A DNA stretch of 64,000 bases, taken from positions 1,446,793 through 1,510,792 of the forward strand of contig NC_018392.1 of assembly GCF_000208865.1 (NCBI RefSeq). The letters run 5' to 3'. Shown here piece after piece: positions 22,037-33,726 of the stretch. A program made the position numbers and the translations under genes. Position 1 is the stretch's first letter. Every line of letters begins with the position of its first letter. The notes beneath the pieces were generated by a model. That model was given only the letters and a program-made list of their open reading frames with translations. It was not told where the DNA came from and did not search any database. Origin of the DNA: Neospora caninum Liverpool (taxonomy: Eukaryota > Apicomplexa > Conoidasida > Eucoccidiorida > Sarcocystidae).

Positions 22037-23850
22037 ATGGAACGCTTTGTTCTATTTTTATCAGTGGCATTTATCTATGCCATGGGCGTCAGGGCACCTA
22101 TGGCATCAGGTGTGTCGGCACACACGACAACGGTACATCTTATCGTCTTTTCACTCCAATATGTCGTTTCTACTTTTTTACAGGGCCTCGACGCGACGGA
22201 AGCCGGTCCGAGTCCCGTACGAGGTCCACCAGGGGCTCGCCGGGGTGTTACCCCGCCGAGTTCAGTGTCAGAGGTTTCGAATACCGAGGGGGAACGGGTG
22301 CGGAGGCTTGCCGAGGCCAGCCCCAGTGCAGAAGAGATCACGGATCGAATGATTCAGATTGAGAAGCAACTCAAGGACCTTGTTGCGTTTCGATACGCGG
22401 AACGATGTAATTTTCGACAATTCGCACGGATGTGGTTTTCAGAAGACGCGTTCTGTACACAACACTTGAAGCGGAAGGACAGAGTAAGCGGCACGACTGG
22501 CGAAACGCTTCGAAGACAAGTCGGCGGCGGCCTGTAGGTAGCGTGAAATACATGGTTTAGAGAGGTCAAGTTGGGGGTGCGCCAAGAGAAGACTAAACTA
22601 GTTGTTTGCTTCTCCAGCAACGACACAGCGAAGGCCATAGGTCATGCTTCCTGGAAACTCTCATTCGGCTACTTCGTCGAGGGTTGCGCGCACAACCATT
22701 CCACATGATACTTATGGGATTAATTCGCTTCCGAGATCATAATGGTACATTGCTATTGTTTCAGCGCCGTTGTCATAGCGCGTGTGGTATCCCATCGTGT
22801 CAGGTCCCGTTGGCTCGTGAGGTGCTGAAACAACGCTACAAACAACAACGTGAAGAGAAGGAACGTGATTTGAATGCCTGGGCGGCATGTCTAGATGCCC
22901 TCAATTTCCGAATTAAGTTGCTGGACAATGAGAGAAAGGATCTGGAAAACAAGCTTACAGAAGAGCAGTACGTTCGGTTCCTAGTCAAGTTGGCTGGTCG
23001 CGGTGAAGGTGACTCCGGTGGAGAAAGCACTCGTGCATTATCGGGCGAGGCAGATGAATCAGCAAGCACGAGCCAATCTTCTGATGTGGCAGGATCTACG
23101 CCAGGTGGAAGTGATTCCCTGGAGGCATTGCAGCGGGAAATACCTCTAGCTAGACAGGAAGCAGCACAGGCCTTAAAAAAGCGGCGGTACTGGCGCAACT
23201 TCCTGCGGACTCATGAAGCGCAACGTCCACAAGGTCCCACGGCGGAAATGCTTGAAAACGAACGCGTTGATGCCGCCTGTGACTTTGAAAAATGGCAGAC
23301 CGAACTGGCAGAACTCAAAGCAAGATCCAGCGGGGCGGAGAAGGTATACGCCGCCCTCCGCGCGAGAGTGAGGTCACTTCACCAACGGAGACGGGCTATA
23401 GTTAAGAAACAGAAAACTGGATCGCAATCTGGTACGAAAGGAACCGGTACCGGGACGCCTCTGAAAGGCTCCTGGAATGCTCGTAATCGCTTCGCTCGTT
23501 TTGACATTGTCGTCGAGGAAAGTGATGCGCAGACGCCGTGGCGTACACGTCCTTCCTGCGCCTTTTGGAGCCAGCGAACGAGTGGTCAGTCTGCTGCAGC
23601 GGGCTTGCAGCCAGGTCCGGCCAAGCACCATGTGCTTCTTTCTGCGCGCCCATACATGCAACAACGATACCAGAAACCACGCCGAAAACCACGAAAACCT
23701 GCCGTTTCTAGTGAAGCTGAACGCGGCGGGGGAGGCGGTGCGGAACCTGGGCCGAGCACGAGTACGTCTGGTCTTAATGCAGCCTCAGCGTTACAGGAGA
23801 ACAGATCTGCGGCGCGCTTGATGAGACTGACAAGTCACTGGCGACAATAG
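22037..23850 (+). CDS. KRUF-like secreted coiled-coil protein, copy 1
   Basis: Two exons: 22037-22483 and 22765-23850, phase 0 (AGA|GTAAGC, TTTCAG|CGC), 510 residues. Residues 1-24 form a signal peptide (MERFVLFLSVAFIYAMGV). The frame stays open through a Pro/Gly-rich stretch into charged, Lys/Arg/Glu-rich helices (for example LLDNERKDLENKLTEEQY and LAELKARSSGAEKVYAALRA), probably coiled coil. Low-complexity Gly/Ser linkers (GESTRALSGEADESASTSQS) and a Ser/Gly/Pro-rich tail follow. A GT-AG pair (22110-22183) near the signal peptide would break the frame and is probably not used. Lys/Arg richness, signal peptide and tandem copies match what I know of the KRUF family of Toxoplasma, which has no known function and is expanded in tandem. 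The family assignment is by resemblance only. The copy at 33727 has the same exon structure but only about half its residues are identical in exon 2. Confidence 0.7.
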
Positions 23851-24350
23851 CGACTCGACGGCACAACCCCGTGTTATGAACTGCCTGGGCTGATTTTTCT
23901 CCTCCTGGCAACTGGTCACGCCGCAGAGAATGCCAGTTCTGTAGGACAAAGTTGCCTTCATTACCTGAGAGACGCAGCTGTGGAAGACGTATGTGGCTTC
24001 CGTGTTCGGGTCAGATAGCTGAGTGTTAAGTGGAATCGCCAATCAGAAAACAGTCGTGTTCCGCGTTGCAGCTCGGCGCCCGGGGGACCGCGGTGCCCAC
24101 GGGCGATGTCTCTATTTGCCACTGGAATGAGCGTCAGTAGCGCTCGCGGGAAACGCCGGTGACTCGCGTACGAATGAATGCCCGTTACTCGTGAGTGTCG
24201 CTAGTTTTCTGCGTGTGAACAAAACCTTAACGGGGGCTCCGTGGAATAGCACTCTAGAATATGGGCCGGTACAGAGACGCATCCAACTCACGCGTGGTTT
24301 GTAATCATAGCGCGCCGTATTGGCAACATGTCCGTGTTCCTTTGCTTCAG

Positions 24351-26731
24351 GCGCATCGACAACCCCTTTCCCAGATTCACCGGGCGAAGGAACATCTGGT
24401 GTTAGCATGACGGCGCCGACTGCCGGACCTGGCACGAGACATTGCGCGAAGCAGTCTCGTTCAGGTCCTTCCGACCAAGGTCAGCAGTCTTAGTATGGGG
24501 GCGAGGTCCGGGCTTACACAGCGGTAACCCGTCAGGAATAGGATCGAGTTCGGGAATAGTGGTGCTAACGGTCGAATCGAGACCGTCGCGATGACACTGT
24601 ACGTCTGATTCCTGTCGTCGGTCAACGTAGAATTCTGACAGACAGGATTTGAGGCGAGGACCAAGAGTTTTGCGTGGAGTTGCATATTCCGTGTGGAATG
24701 TGCAGCCGTGTTTTGTATCGGTCTTGCATCAATCTGTACCTGACGCTCCGACGTTTCTGCATGACATGCTGAAGGCCACTCTACGTGTCCGGTTCAAGAG
24801 GATGTTGGCGGAGCTGCTGCGAAGCAGCCAGCCTCTGCTGCTTCTACCGCTTCTGCTGCTTCTGCCGCTTCTGCTGCTTCTGCCGCGGGTCAGTTTGCTG
24901 GTGCAGCATTGCAGTGCCACCAGCCAGCCACCTGCCAAGAGAACCCCTCAACTGACGGAAGTAGCTGAGGTTGTTGAATTGATTCGAGCCGGCGAGAGAT
25001 GGAAGTGTATCTCTCACATCAATGTTGGGGCACTGTCTACTCGGTGATTGGGGTACCCGCCTATAGTCTTGTACACACCGGGGAATACGTGTCTGGCTGC
25101 AAAGCGTTTACCCTTTGAGAACTAGGGGATTAGGAGTGCTAGCGCTGTCGGTGGCCAGGAAATGCCACAAATGACTCCAAGCGCAGCGTTACTTCAGGGT
25201 CTTGTGTCTTGCGTTTGTGACTCCTTTCGGTGGATGTACTTGCTCAGCCGCTTCACCTTCGTCTGCAGAGAGTCTCACGGCAGCGTTGCCAGGGGGGTCT
25301 CCCGGTGAAGCTGCAGGGGCTCCCGCCGCGAAGAGCCGACCGCTGCCTGTAACGACTGAGGGACCTGAATCGGCCGTTCCTGCGGCTGACATTGACAAGG
25401 CAGGAACTCCAGAAGAGGCGACTACATTCCCACCCTTGATGCGAGCACATCCTTTCTTGATTCCAGGCGCCCCTGCAGACGCGAGCCCTACCACACTACC
25501 GGTGACGCCGCAGCACTCATCGAGTACTTCTCTCCCACGCAGCGATCCAACAGGCGGCGCGACTTCGTCTGGACCCGGTGACAACTTTTCATATTCTGTT
25601 TCCCCCAGTTCGCGCCTGCGGATGAAGCGTCCGACACCGCTGCCCTCTCGTGGAGGCCCGTCTGCTGCCAAGCGAGCCGGCATGCCACAACCGCCTCATT
25701 CTCAGTCCACTGCACCAGAGCAGCCGGAAAGGGCATCTGTTTCCCATGAAGGTGCTGTTTCGCCATATCATATAGGAGCATTCCAGTCCATGGTGGTTAG
25801 TAACTGGGTTCAGCGTTGAATGATAGCTAAGCCGGACTGTACACAGCAGTACGAACGTACGGGAAAGAGAAAGGGTTTCCCGAATCGTATGGACCTATTA
25901 GAGTGCTGCTAGATTCCGGTATGCTTCGTTTTGCTTGTGCATGGGACTAGAGACGGAGGGTACAGTGTCTGTTGCATTAAAAGGTTGCTCCGGTGCGTGG
26001 TGCTTGCGGGAGATATGATTGAGGGATTAGAAGGGGTCACGAGGGCACAAGTAGTGAAGGTGCTTCGAGCAGCGAACGAAAGAAACTCACCACTAATGCT
26101 ACACGATGCCGATGTACAGGCACACCGGCGGTCCGTTTGTGCTACAGGTGAAGGTGGCTTAGTACCATTGGCCCAAAAGAGTGATACTGAGACGACGAAG
26201 TCTAGTGGAGGTTCTTCCCCCAGTCTCACTGCTCGGCAGACGGGACTGCATAAAACGAAGAAACCAAGACGACGACAGAAACCAGGACAAGAACGTGGAA
26301 TTCGCATGTCGTCTGGTGGCCGAGCAACCACCACCCGTCAAGGATCTTCGAGGCCTCCGAGCTCCAGCAGCCCTCCGAGTTCCAGCACTTCTCCTTCATC
26401 AGGAAGGCATCCTCAGACACGACATGTGAGAAGACCTAGAAGGAGCAAGGAAGAAGGCTCTTCCCCTCACCACCACGCTGGTGCTTGGCGCCTGACGTCG
26501 TCACCGTCCAGCCTAACGCCTGCCGGTATCGTTCCTACCGCCTTCCAGACCACGTCCAGTCACGTAGGGCCTTTAAGCGGCGGGAGTGGCGTGCTGTCGC
26601 TGGTACCATCGTTCATAGGACATCCCCCAGCAAGTTCTCCGTTTCCGTCTCAGCTGTCCTCCTACCTGCAGGGAAGGGCAATACCCTTCAAACCACAGCG
26701 TTCCACAACGTCGTGGGAGAAGGACTCGTAG
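24351..26731 (+). CDS. Ala/Ser/Pro-rich protein with basic C-terminal half, unit 1 (5' exon not found)
   Basis: Tentative four-exon model: 24351-24479, 24775-24960, 25269-25795 and 25913-26731. Phases 1, 1 and 0 agree, giving about 553 residues; at least one 5' exon is missing. Exon 1 is Pro/Ser/Thr-rich. Exon 2 holds an Ala/Ser repeat (ASAASTASAASAASAASAAG) encoded by reiterated GCT/TCT codons. Exon 3 is Pro/Ser/Ala-rich with short basic patches (RLRMKRP, AAKRAG). Exon 4 contains a basic cluster (KTKKPRRRQKPGQER) and long Ser/Pro runs. No folded domain is recognised. The disordered composition is typical of parasite secreted or dense-granule-like proteins, but no signal peptide is proven. 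A hydrophobic stretch at about 23875-23920 is a candidate for it. The weak acceptor before 24775 makes that junction the least certain. Exons 3 and 4 could also be separate genes. Confidence 0.4.
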
Positions 26732-27170
26732 AGGGGCTGTAAGGCGCTGGCACGCACAACAGAGAATAAAAATTCGAAAAGGGCGTAATAGGCTGCGTGG
26801 GTCAACCTTGTGCGCCCCCGTGGCATCAATCACTGGGGGCTCAAGAATGTCTTGCTGACGCACTGTTTGGTGTTTTCCCGTCTCATAGGGCACCGATTAT
26901 TCATAGATTTCGTTTTCTAGAACAGATCGTCACTTTGATGGGGTAGCGTCCTCGCTCTTTACGGTCAATCTGACGGTGGGTCCTGCTGTATGTTTTACCG
27001 GTGGTTTTTTTCGTGGGTCGTAAGGTGTATGGCAGGAGGCAGAATACGGAGTTAGTCAGGGTAGCGGCCCGTATGAAACCCCGTACACGCCCGTGTTGAG
27101 AATCATTTTTTCATTGTAATAGTCATTCGAGTCAAGATGGCAAGGACGCTGCTCAAGGGAGTTGCGGGAA

Positions 27171-30100
27171 CCGTGCGCCACTCGGACGGACTCCTGATAT
27201 GTCCCTCTCTCTGAATCCTTTTTGCCGCCTGAAGAAGCCGGAGTCTGTTTTCTGGTTGTTTCTTGAGCCGATTAGCTTGACGCTGTGGCGAAGGGTTCCC
27301 TGCATGTCGGTCGACAGTGTGAAATGGGAACTGTGGGAGTTTCTACCTGGGGCCAATGTGTGTAAGGAAGACGTCTTCAAAGCACAACATGTGCAAGGCA
27401 GACGCCTGACACACGCAGTGTCTGTAGGTACGACGCCGTAGACGCACAGCGTGTGAACAGAGGACAACTGAGAGGCACACTCTTCAGGTTGTGATACTAT
27501 GCAAGGACAGTTGCGCTGCCTAGGGATCGATGAAGGGGAGAAGAAAGACTCAGTTCGTCTGTTATGCATGCGAATAAGCACGTGCCTTGCCTTCCCTCCC
27601 TTTCGCGTTCGCACGCGGATGCACGCCGCTGCGGCTCCTTTAATTCCGAAAAAGCGACGAACAGGAGACGCTCTTTGTTTTGTCTCTTCTTTAGGCCAGA
27701 CGTTTTGTCTTTTGTCGGACGCCGGGGTTATGGCCCGGGGGACACGAGGATGAGATGACTCGGCTAGACCGGTTTAAACAACAATCGCTTCTGCCCGTCT
27801 ATTTGGCAGATGCGGATCGCGTTTGCATGCAAACCTTCTCGATAGTGGAGAGGTGGCAGGGGGCTACCTTATCAAACGACCGGGAAAAAACCAAAGTGAT
27901 GGAGGACGTACGGGTGGCGCCTTCTGAAAATCGAGACCGATAACGAGCGCCCCTCGAGCACATTTCCCTGGCGCGATGTTCAACCACGTAACGCAACGAT
28001 CGGACAGAACAGCTACACAAGAGACCACGGAACCCTTGAAGGCACTTTTTGTGTCGTTTTACACAACCCGTAGAAAACTGTGGATCCCGTGCAGCGGCTC
28101 TGCAGTTGGGCACCGCGAGGGAGACCTTAGGGGTTACTCGAGAGCACGCGCAGACGAGGAGCAGAGCAGCAGCAGTGCGCACTGCTTACTCACGGTTGCT
28201 TGCGCCTATCTGCCGAAGATTCACGACGCACTCACTGTTTACGTCAAGCGATGTCGATGGGTAAGAGAAGGGGAACTGGGCCGAGCAAACTTACAATCGG
28301 GCGTCGATCATGGTGCCTTCAGTTGTGCCAATGCCAGGTGGGCGGGCACAGAGACCACCTCGACATTTTCAGTCATGTTGTTCGTCCCCTTTGTTTCCTT
28401 GCGTATATTGACTGTGTTTCCCTTCAGCCATCGTGTGCTCGTGTGGCAAGGGCGGGGTACAACCAAGATTAAGTGTTTCGGGGATGCACCCGTACATCGC
28501 TAGACATTGTAGCTTACGCCTGGGGTCCGTAGTTGAAGCTTTATGATAATTCGAAGTGACTCGCGTTCTTACGCTCAGTAGACACGGATCTATCCTGTTC
28601 GAAGTCTTACAAAGACAAGCGACTGTAAACGGCTTCACAGGAAAGTTGACATAACTCGATGTATCAGCTGCTGACGGTCTGGAAGCACACGGTTGATGTG
28701 AACAGAAACGGAAAGGGGCAGATCAGAAACCTGTTAGAGCGACGAGAGCAAAGACAGTGTCACAATCGTTGCATGTCCGATACGTGGCCCTCTTGGGTGT
28801 CATCTTGAAGGTGACGCGTGCGGACAAGCAACACGAAACAGCCTTTAACAAGGTCGAGGGGTGCCCAGAACAACCGGAGCACGGGTCTGAGAATCTGTAG
28901 CACAACCACTTTATTTTCCTCGGTTCGGGAAGGAGCTGCTGCTGCTACTGTACGTACTGGTATTGCAGTTGTCTTGCCACAAAAACCACCCTCACATTTG
29001 TAGGAGGCCCACCCTACTACCACACCGAATTGCAGATGAAGAATCGTACCCAGCGACCACATCACCCCCGAACACAGTGGGGCTCCTGACGTCAGGCAAA
29101 TGAGGACACCGACGCGCACAATACTTACGCTCCTAGCCGACATCCAGACCAGCATGGAACCCGTCACGTGTACACTTTTCAGAACCACTGCTCGCGTCTT
29201 GAACATCCAGGGTGGTCTTCAAGGGAATGCGTTCTTTTGTCTCTTCCGGATCGGTCCCGCAGGAAGCGAAGACCGACCATTGCCTCCCAGTCGATAAAAA
29301 CAGTTCCGTTTTTGTGTGGCGTCCTCAGCCTTCTGCCGGCGCTTGGCTGCCTGCATGAAACCTAAAACAGAGAGAAGTCGAGTGTCCACACATCGGCTAT
29401 CAGACTGCAGACACCGACACAAGACTTCTTTAATAATGGACGTTTCACAGCATGCTTCGTCGTCACGCCCGAGTTCCGTGTGCCGGATAAGAAGAGACAG
29501 GGACAGCTGCTGGAGACTCAACGGTGACCGTTTCTGGAGGTATTTAGTTGTTTCGCGTGCTCGCCGTGACCCGGGTGCTGATGGACAGTTCGTGGTTCGC
29601 TTTTGTTTAGAATGGAACGTCTCCTGCTCTTTTGCCTGCGTGTCTTGCCACCGTTAAAGGTTCTGGCTCCGTCTCAACGATCTAGACTTGAGAATGCCCG
29701 GTAGTGGAAATTCTGCTTTTTACCATGCACGTCCACACTGCCGGTGCGACTTTTTGTTGGAGAGCAGAGACAGCCGCGTCAACCTCCGTTTGTACACGAA
29801 CACACTTTCCCGCATCCGGGCATATTTGCTCTCTGAAATAGTGGTACACATCTATGATGGTCACTTTGGTGCAGGCAAGTCGGGATGCCCTAAATGGGCC
29901 GGCTACGAGGGGAAGTCTCAAATACCTGTTAGATAAAAAGCACTGGGCACGACGGACACGCTCAAATGTATGGTTCCCCGCTTCGCGGTATTCACCGTGC
30001 AACAAGCATGATCAATAACGGAAAACGGAAAAAAACGCCCCCGGTGTTTCTCTTTCGTGGAGAAGGCACGCCACCGTTTTCAGGTGGAGCGACAGAGGCG

Positions 30101-30196
30101 ACAGCACGGCATTTTCGGTGCCTTTGACATACTCCACGTATGTGCCTGAACAGGGGGGGGGGAGAGGGTTTGCACTCAAACTCTTCTTCGTAATAC

Positions 30197-30241
<45 letters not shown>

Positions 30242-30701
30242 TAAACAGAGCAACAATGATATATGAGTATACGTGGCCTCCCTTGGTCTTCTTCTTGTCC
30301 CTCTTCGACCTGTAGATTTTGTTCCCTCTTTGTCTTCTTTTCTTCTTCGTTTCCGCTCCTACAGGATGGCATTGGCGCAACCACATCAAGAGTGGTCCAA
30401 TTCGTGGCTCGCATCGTCTTCCTTCCGTTTCCTCCTCTCCTGTTGGCGCCGTGTTGAGCGTCGGCATGTATTTCTGATGCAGGCTGCCGCATGCCCCGCG
30501 CCCAGTCGGTCTAGTATTGGTCCGTTTCTCCTCTGTGTTGTTTCCTTTCGCGATGCTTCGTTTAGTCGCCACATGCGTTTTGTGCAAGTTGATGCACTCT
30601 GAACGGGTGCTCTGCAACTAGACCACGACGCCCCTCACCATCTGGAGAGCCCCCGGGGTCGAGTTCAACGCCTCGTCTCCCCCAAGCTGCCAACACTGTT
30701 C
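27171..30701. repeat. Block A' of the tandem duplication, unit 2
   Basis: Second copy of 11449-14891, starting directly where block B ends, so the two units are head to tail. The first ~290 bases are diverged and contain ~60 extra bases compared with unit 1. The rest differs by scattered single bases and microsatellite length. No gene is called. Confidence 0.9.
30199..30238. repeat. (AT)n microsatellite in block A', long allele
   Basis: About twenty AT units against about nine at the matching site 14412-14430. Confidence 0.9.
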
Positions 30702-30750
30702 GGTTTTTCTCTCTTCCGTTTTGTACTGTTGGTCTGCATATGCCTGGTCG
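30702..30750. other. 49-bp sequence replacing the 4.2-kb segment U
   Basis: Lies between the end of A' and the start of B'. It is not identical to the start of U, but shows a weak resemblance to 14892-14940 (shared GTACTGT and T.CTG.ATACGCCTG-like spacing), as if it were a diverged relic of the same left edge rather than random filler. Confidence 0.55.
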
Positions 30751-32170
30751 GACACTTTGGGTAACCTTACGACAGGCTTTGAGTCACCCGTCTCAGTGCT
30801 ACGCAGACATGGGTCTCTTTTCTAAGGCTCATCTATAAAGATCACTTGTCCAATGTGCTGGCCAGAAAATGATCGGATATATTTCGATAATCGAATGACA
30901 TCGTGAAAAGAAAGGGTACTTCTTATGTGCTGCTGCACTCCTTGACGTACACCAGCCCCTCTATTCCGGTGGCTGTAATCCTTACATTCGTGCGATATAC
31001 GGCTCCAGAAAGGAAAGCTGCCACACCTTTCTGAGCCGGCAGCCAACGAGAATTAACGCGGTCTGCCGCCTACTCAACCACAAATGACAGGGGCATGGTC
31101 GAAACCCTGAAGGGACCGGAAGGGCTTACATGTTTGGGAGGGCGAAAACAGATGAGGCAGCCCACCCTATGCGACCAGCCGAATGCTCAAAACCCCCGAG
31201 CGCAACCTAATGCCAGCGGATGACGCGTTGACCTCGCGAAGCCTCGAACGCGCGCTGTGTTCTCGTAGCCGAGGACTGAAGTCGTTTGTGGACCATGCGC
31301 CCTTGCTAGTTCACACGGTAGCTTGTAGAGACCCCTCATGCACCATGGAACCTCGCTGTTGGGACGCGGTCGCTCCGTGCACAATTTGACGGAGGCGCTG
31401 CCACGCGTAGGGACAACAGCGCCATTGCAAGGTTTGGTAAATGGGCCCGCAACTACCGCGAAAGGCCCGCTTGAAGGACATTGAGTTTCAGCGAAGATTG
31501 CCCTGCTCTGGAAAGGATCTCCATAACTGAAAGAGCAAATCAGGAAACGAAAGTGACCAAATTAGGTAGAGTCCAGAAACGGAAACACGGATCCTTTAAG
31601 GCTTTTTCCATAAGAAGAGCCGTCTGCCCGCTAGTTTCGTCGCGTTCGTTGGGGTTTCTGTACCACCGTCAGGCGTGCACCCGGTTTATTGACCCTCTCA
31701 TGTTTGTTCTGCACTAACACAACTTGCGAGTGAATACCGCTCCTGCTCACGCCAGAGATACATGCAACAGAGAGGTGGATTCGCACCACAACTCCGTGTT
31801 TGTTACGTGTTAGAATGAAACGACGTGCATACCCCTCTGCGTAGAGTCAGGACAGTTTCCTGTCAAGTTTCTTGTTGTTCGAGGCGTTCCGGCAAAGTGG
31901 AAGACTGTTCATAACAACTCTCAACCAGATCACGTTCTGGTGCCTTCCGCACTTTCGTGGCCCACTGCGGCAGTTGCTGTCGCTGTTTGCGCGTTCGATC
32001 CACTGCGAGCTACACCTGTCGTGGCCTCCGGTATTAGGTTACCCGTCACTTCTCTTGGACTCCTGCTCTGGATGTCTGCTGTGCCTTCATTGTCGGCCCT
32101 GGAACCTCGTTCTCTTTCTCTGCCGTTCAACGCGGATGGAACAACCAGTTGACTACCGTGCTGCTTCGAA

Positions 32171-33164
32171 ATGCGTGCGTGAGCTGTCCTGCCTTCTTCT
32201 GTACTTCTAGGTAAGTTGCTCCTTTTTGCTTCTTTTTCATTTGTTGCTGAACCTTGCAGAGATACAGTGGAGTCCACAGTAGTTCAGGAGGAGCTCCGTT
32301 TCCGGATTCCCACACGAGTCCTGCGCCGGTCTGTGACAGCATCATCGTACCGTATCAGGCCTCCCGTGAATATGCCTACCCCTGCCGGCACACACAGAGC
32401 TCGTCCCCTCTTCAATAGCTCAGGAAACTATACAACCAGTGGTTCTTGTGTCACTGCAGTGCGTCCTGTCACAGATGGTTACCTCTAAAGGTGACAGTAT
32501 TTGTGTGGAACCGACACATTTGTCAAACGGATTCTTTTTGCGCGGTGCAGGCAGTGTAGGAAGGTGGTAGTAGAACGTAGGCACGCGTAACAGGAACAGA
32601 CATTTACTCAGATAAAAGGAAACTAGTGGCTCAGCACGCTAAGAAATCATTTGCTTCCGATTCAGGCGCCGCGAGACACCAGTCAAGGTTGTCTATCAGT
32701 CTCGGCTGACTCAATGGAGTCGTGCACCTGGTCTGGACAGAGACTGCAAAAAGCCACAGGTTCCACGACTCGAACGACTGAATGTTGGAACCAGAATGGA
32801 CCAAACTTCGTTTGGCATAGGTAGGCGTTTAGGCGCTCATGAGCGAGCATTTTTGTCTGTACAGGTAGCGAGTTTCACACGGGGAGACAATCTCAACAGC
32901 ATTTGCGCGCAGAGTCACGACCGCGTCTCCACTCCTTTGAGGCTGACGGGCTCTTGTATTGCCCACCCCACACAGGCCACTGTTTACTCGGTACCCGTTT
33001 ACCGCGATATCTACCCATCCAGCAAGTACCTGCTCAGCGCGGATTACAGAAGTGAATTCCTATTCGCGACAGTCAGGAATTCTTCTTTCGTGTACGTGGC
33101 AACAGCCAAACACAAACACTGGCGTTATCGCTCGTGTGGTCATTTATTCGAACGGACGTTGTAG
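32171..33164 (+). pseudogene. Small secreted protein, unit 2 copy, stop at codon 4
   Basis: Matches the gene at 20481-21474 (exons would be 32171-32460 and 32865-33164). The fourth codon is TGA where unit 1 has TGT. The remaining frame is open but has no in-frame ATG until after the signal-peptide region, so a secreted product could not be made from this start. The rest of the copy has very few changes, which suggests the stop arose recently. If the gene model in unit 1 is wrong, this is only a silent change in non-coding DNA. Confidence 0.4.
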
Positions 33165-33726
33165 CAGGTTGTCACCGGGGCCGACCTAGCTGTTCCCAGC
33201 CATGACGCAGTAACGCCGGGATAAGGCTGAGTCTCATACCAGCCCTTTTCCGTCTCTAACTCCACCACTCGGTGTGACGGCGGTTCTCGATGGGCGCCGT
33301 CAAGAAAAATCACACGGCGCCAACACCGTGGGGCAGCGATATATTGGTTCCTCTTCTGAAGATGTTCCTTTTTGAGCTGTGACTGTCGTGACAGAATGAC
33401 GAGCCCATCGTCTTTTCTCGATACAGGTTGTCTGAGTACGCTGCCTTTGCCATGACAGTGTGCTGTCTTTGTATAGTGGGCGCTGACCGACAGCCGTTTG
33501 CGTTCGAAGCCACGGTCCTGTAGACTCGAAAGATAGCGGCTCTTGTTGCGATCGCTGTCTAATAGAAACGAGAATAAAACTAACAAACGTCCAACTAGGA
33601 GACGCGAGAGTTGTCCCAAGGGAAGATGCGTATCAATTTGCCGTTTCGTTGCACTTGATTTAGAGTCATCCGGACCAGGGGACTTCCTCGTAATCCTCCC
33701 GCGCGCCCTGCCGCTCTCACAAAATC

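Larger units (their letters stand above)
19061..27170. repeat. Block B of the tandem duplication, unit 1
   Basis: Matches 30751-38650 at an offset of 11690. The offset drops to 11680 after the KRUF-like gene and to 11482 after the N gap. Identity looks well above 98% except between about 22277 and 23790, where the KRUF-like gene is strongly diverged. It carries three tandem genes on the plus strand. 19061-20480 and 21475-22036 hold no supported gene. Confidence 0.92.

Noticed and set aside
22110..22183. GT-AG pair that could be a 74-base intron after the KRUF signal peptide
   Set aside because: Splicing here breaks the frame, whereas reading through keeps it open in both copies; the intron would also be unusually short.
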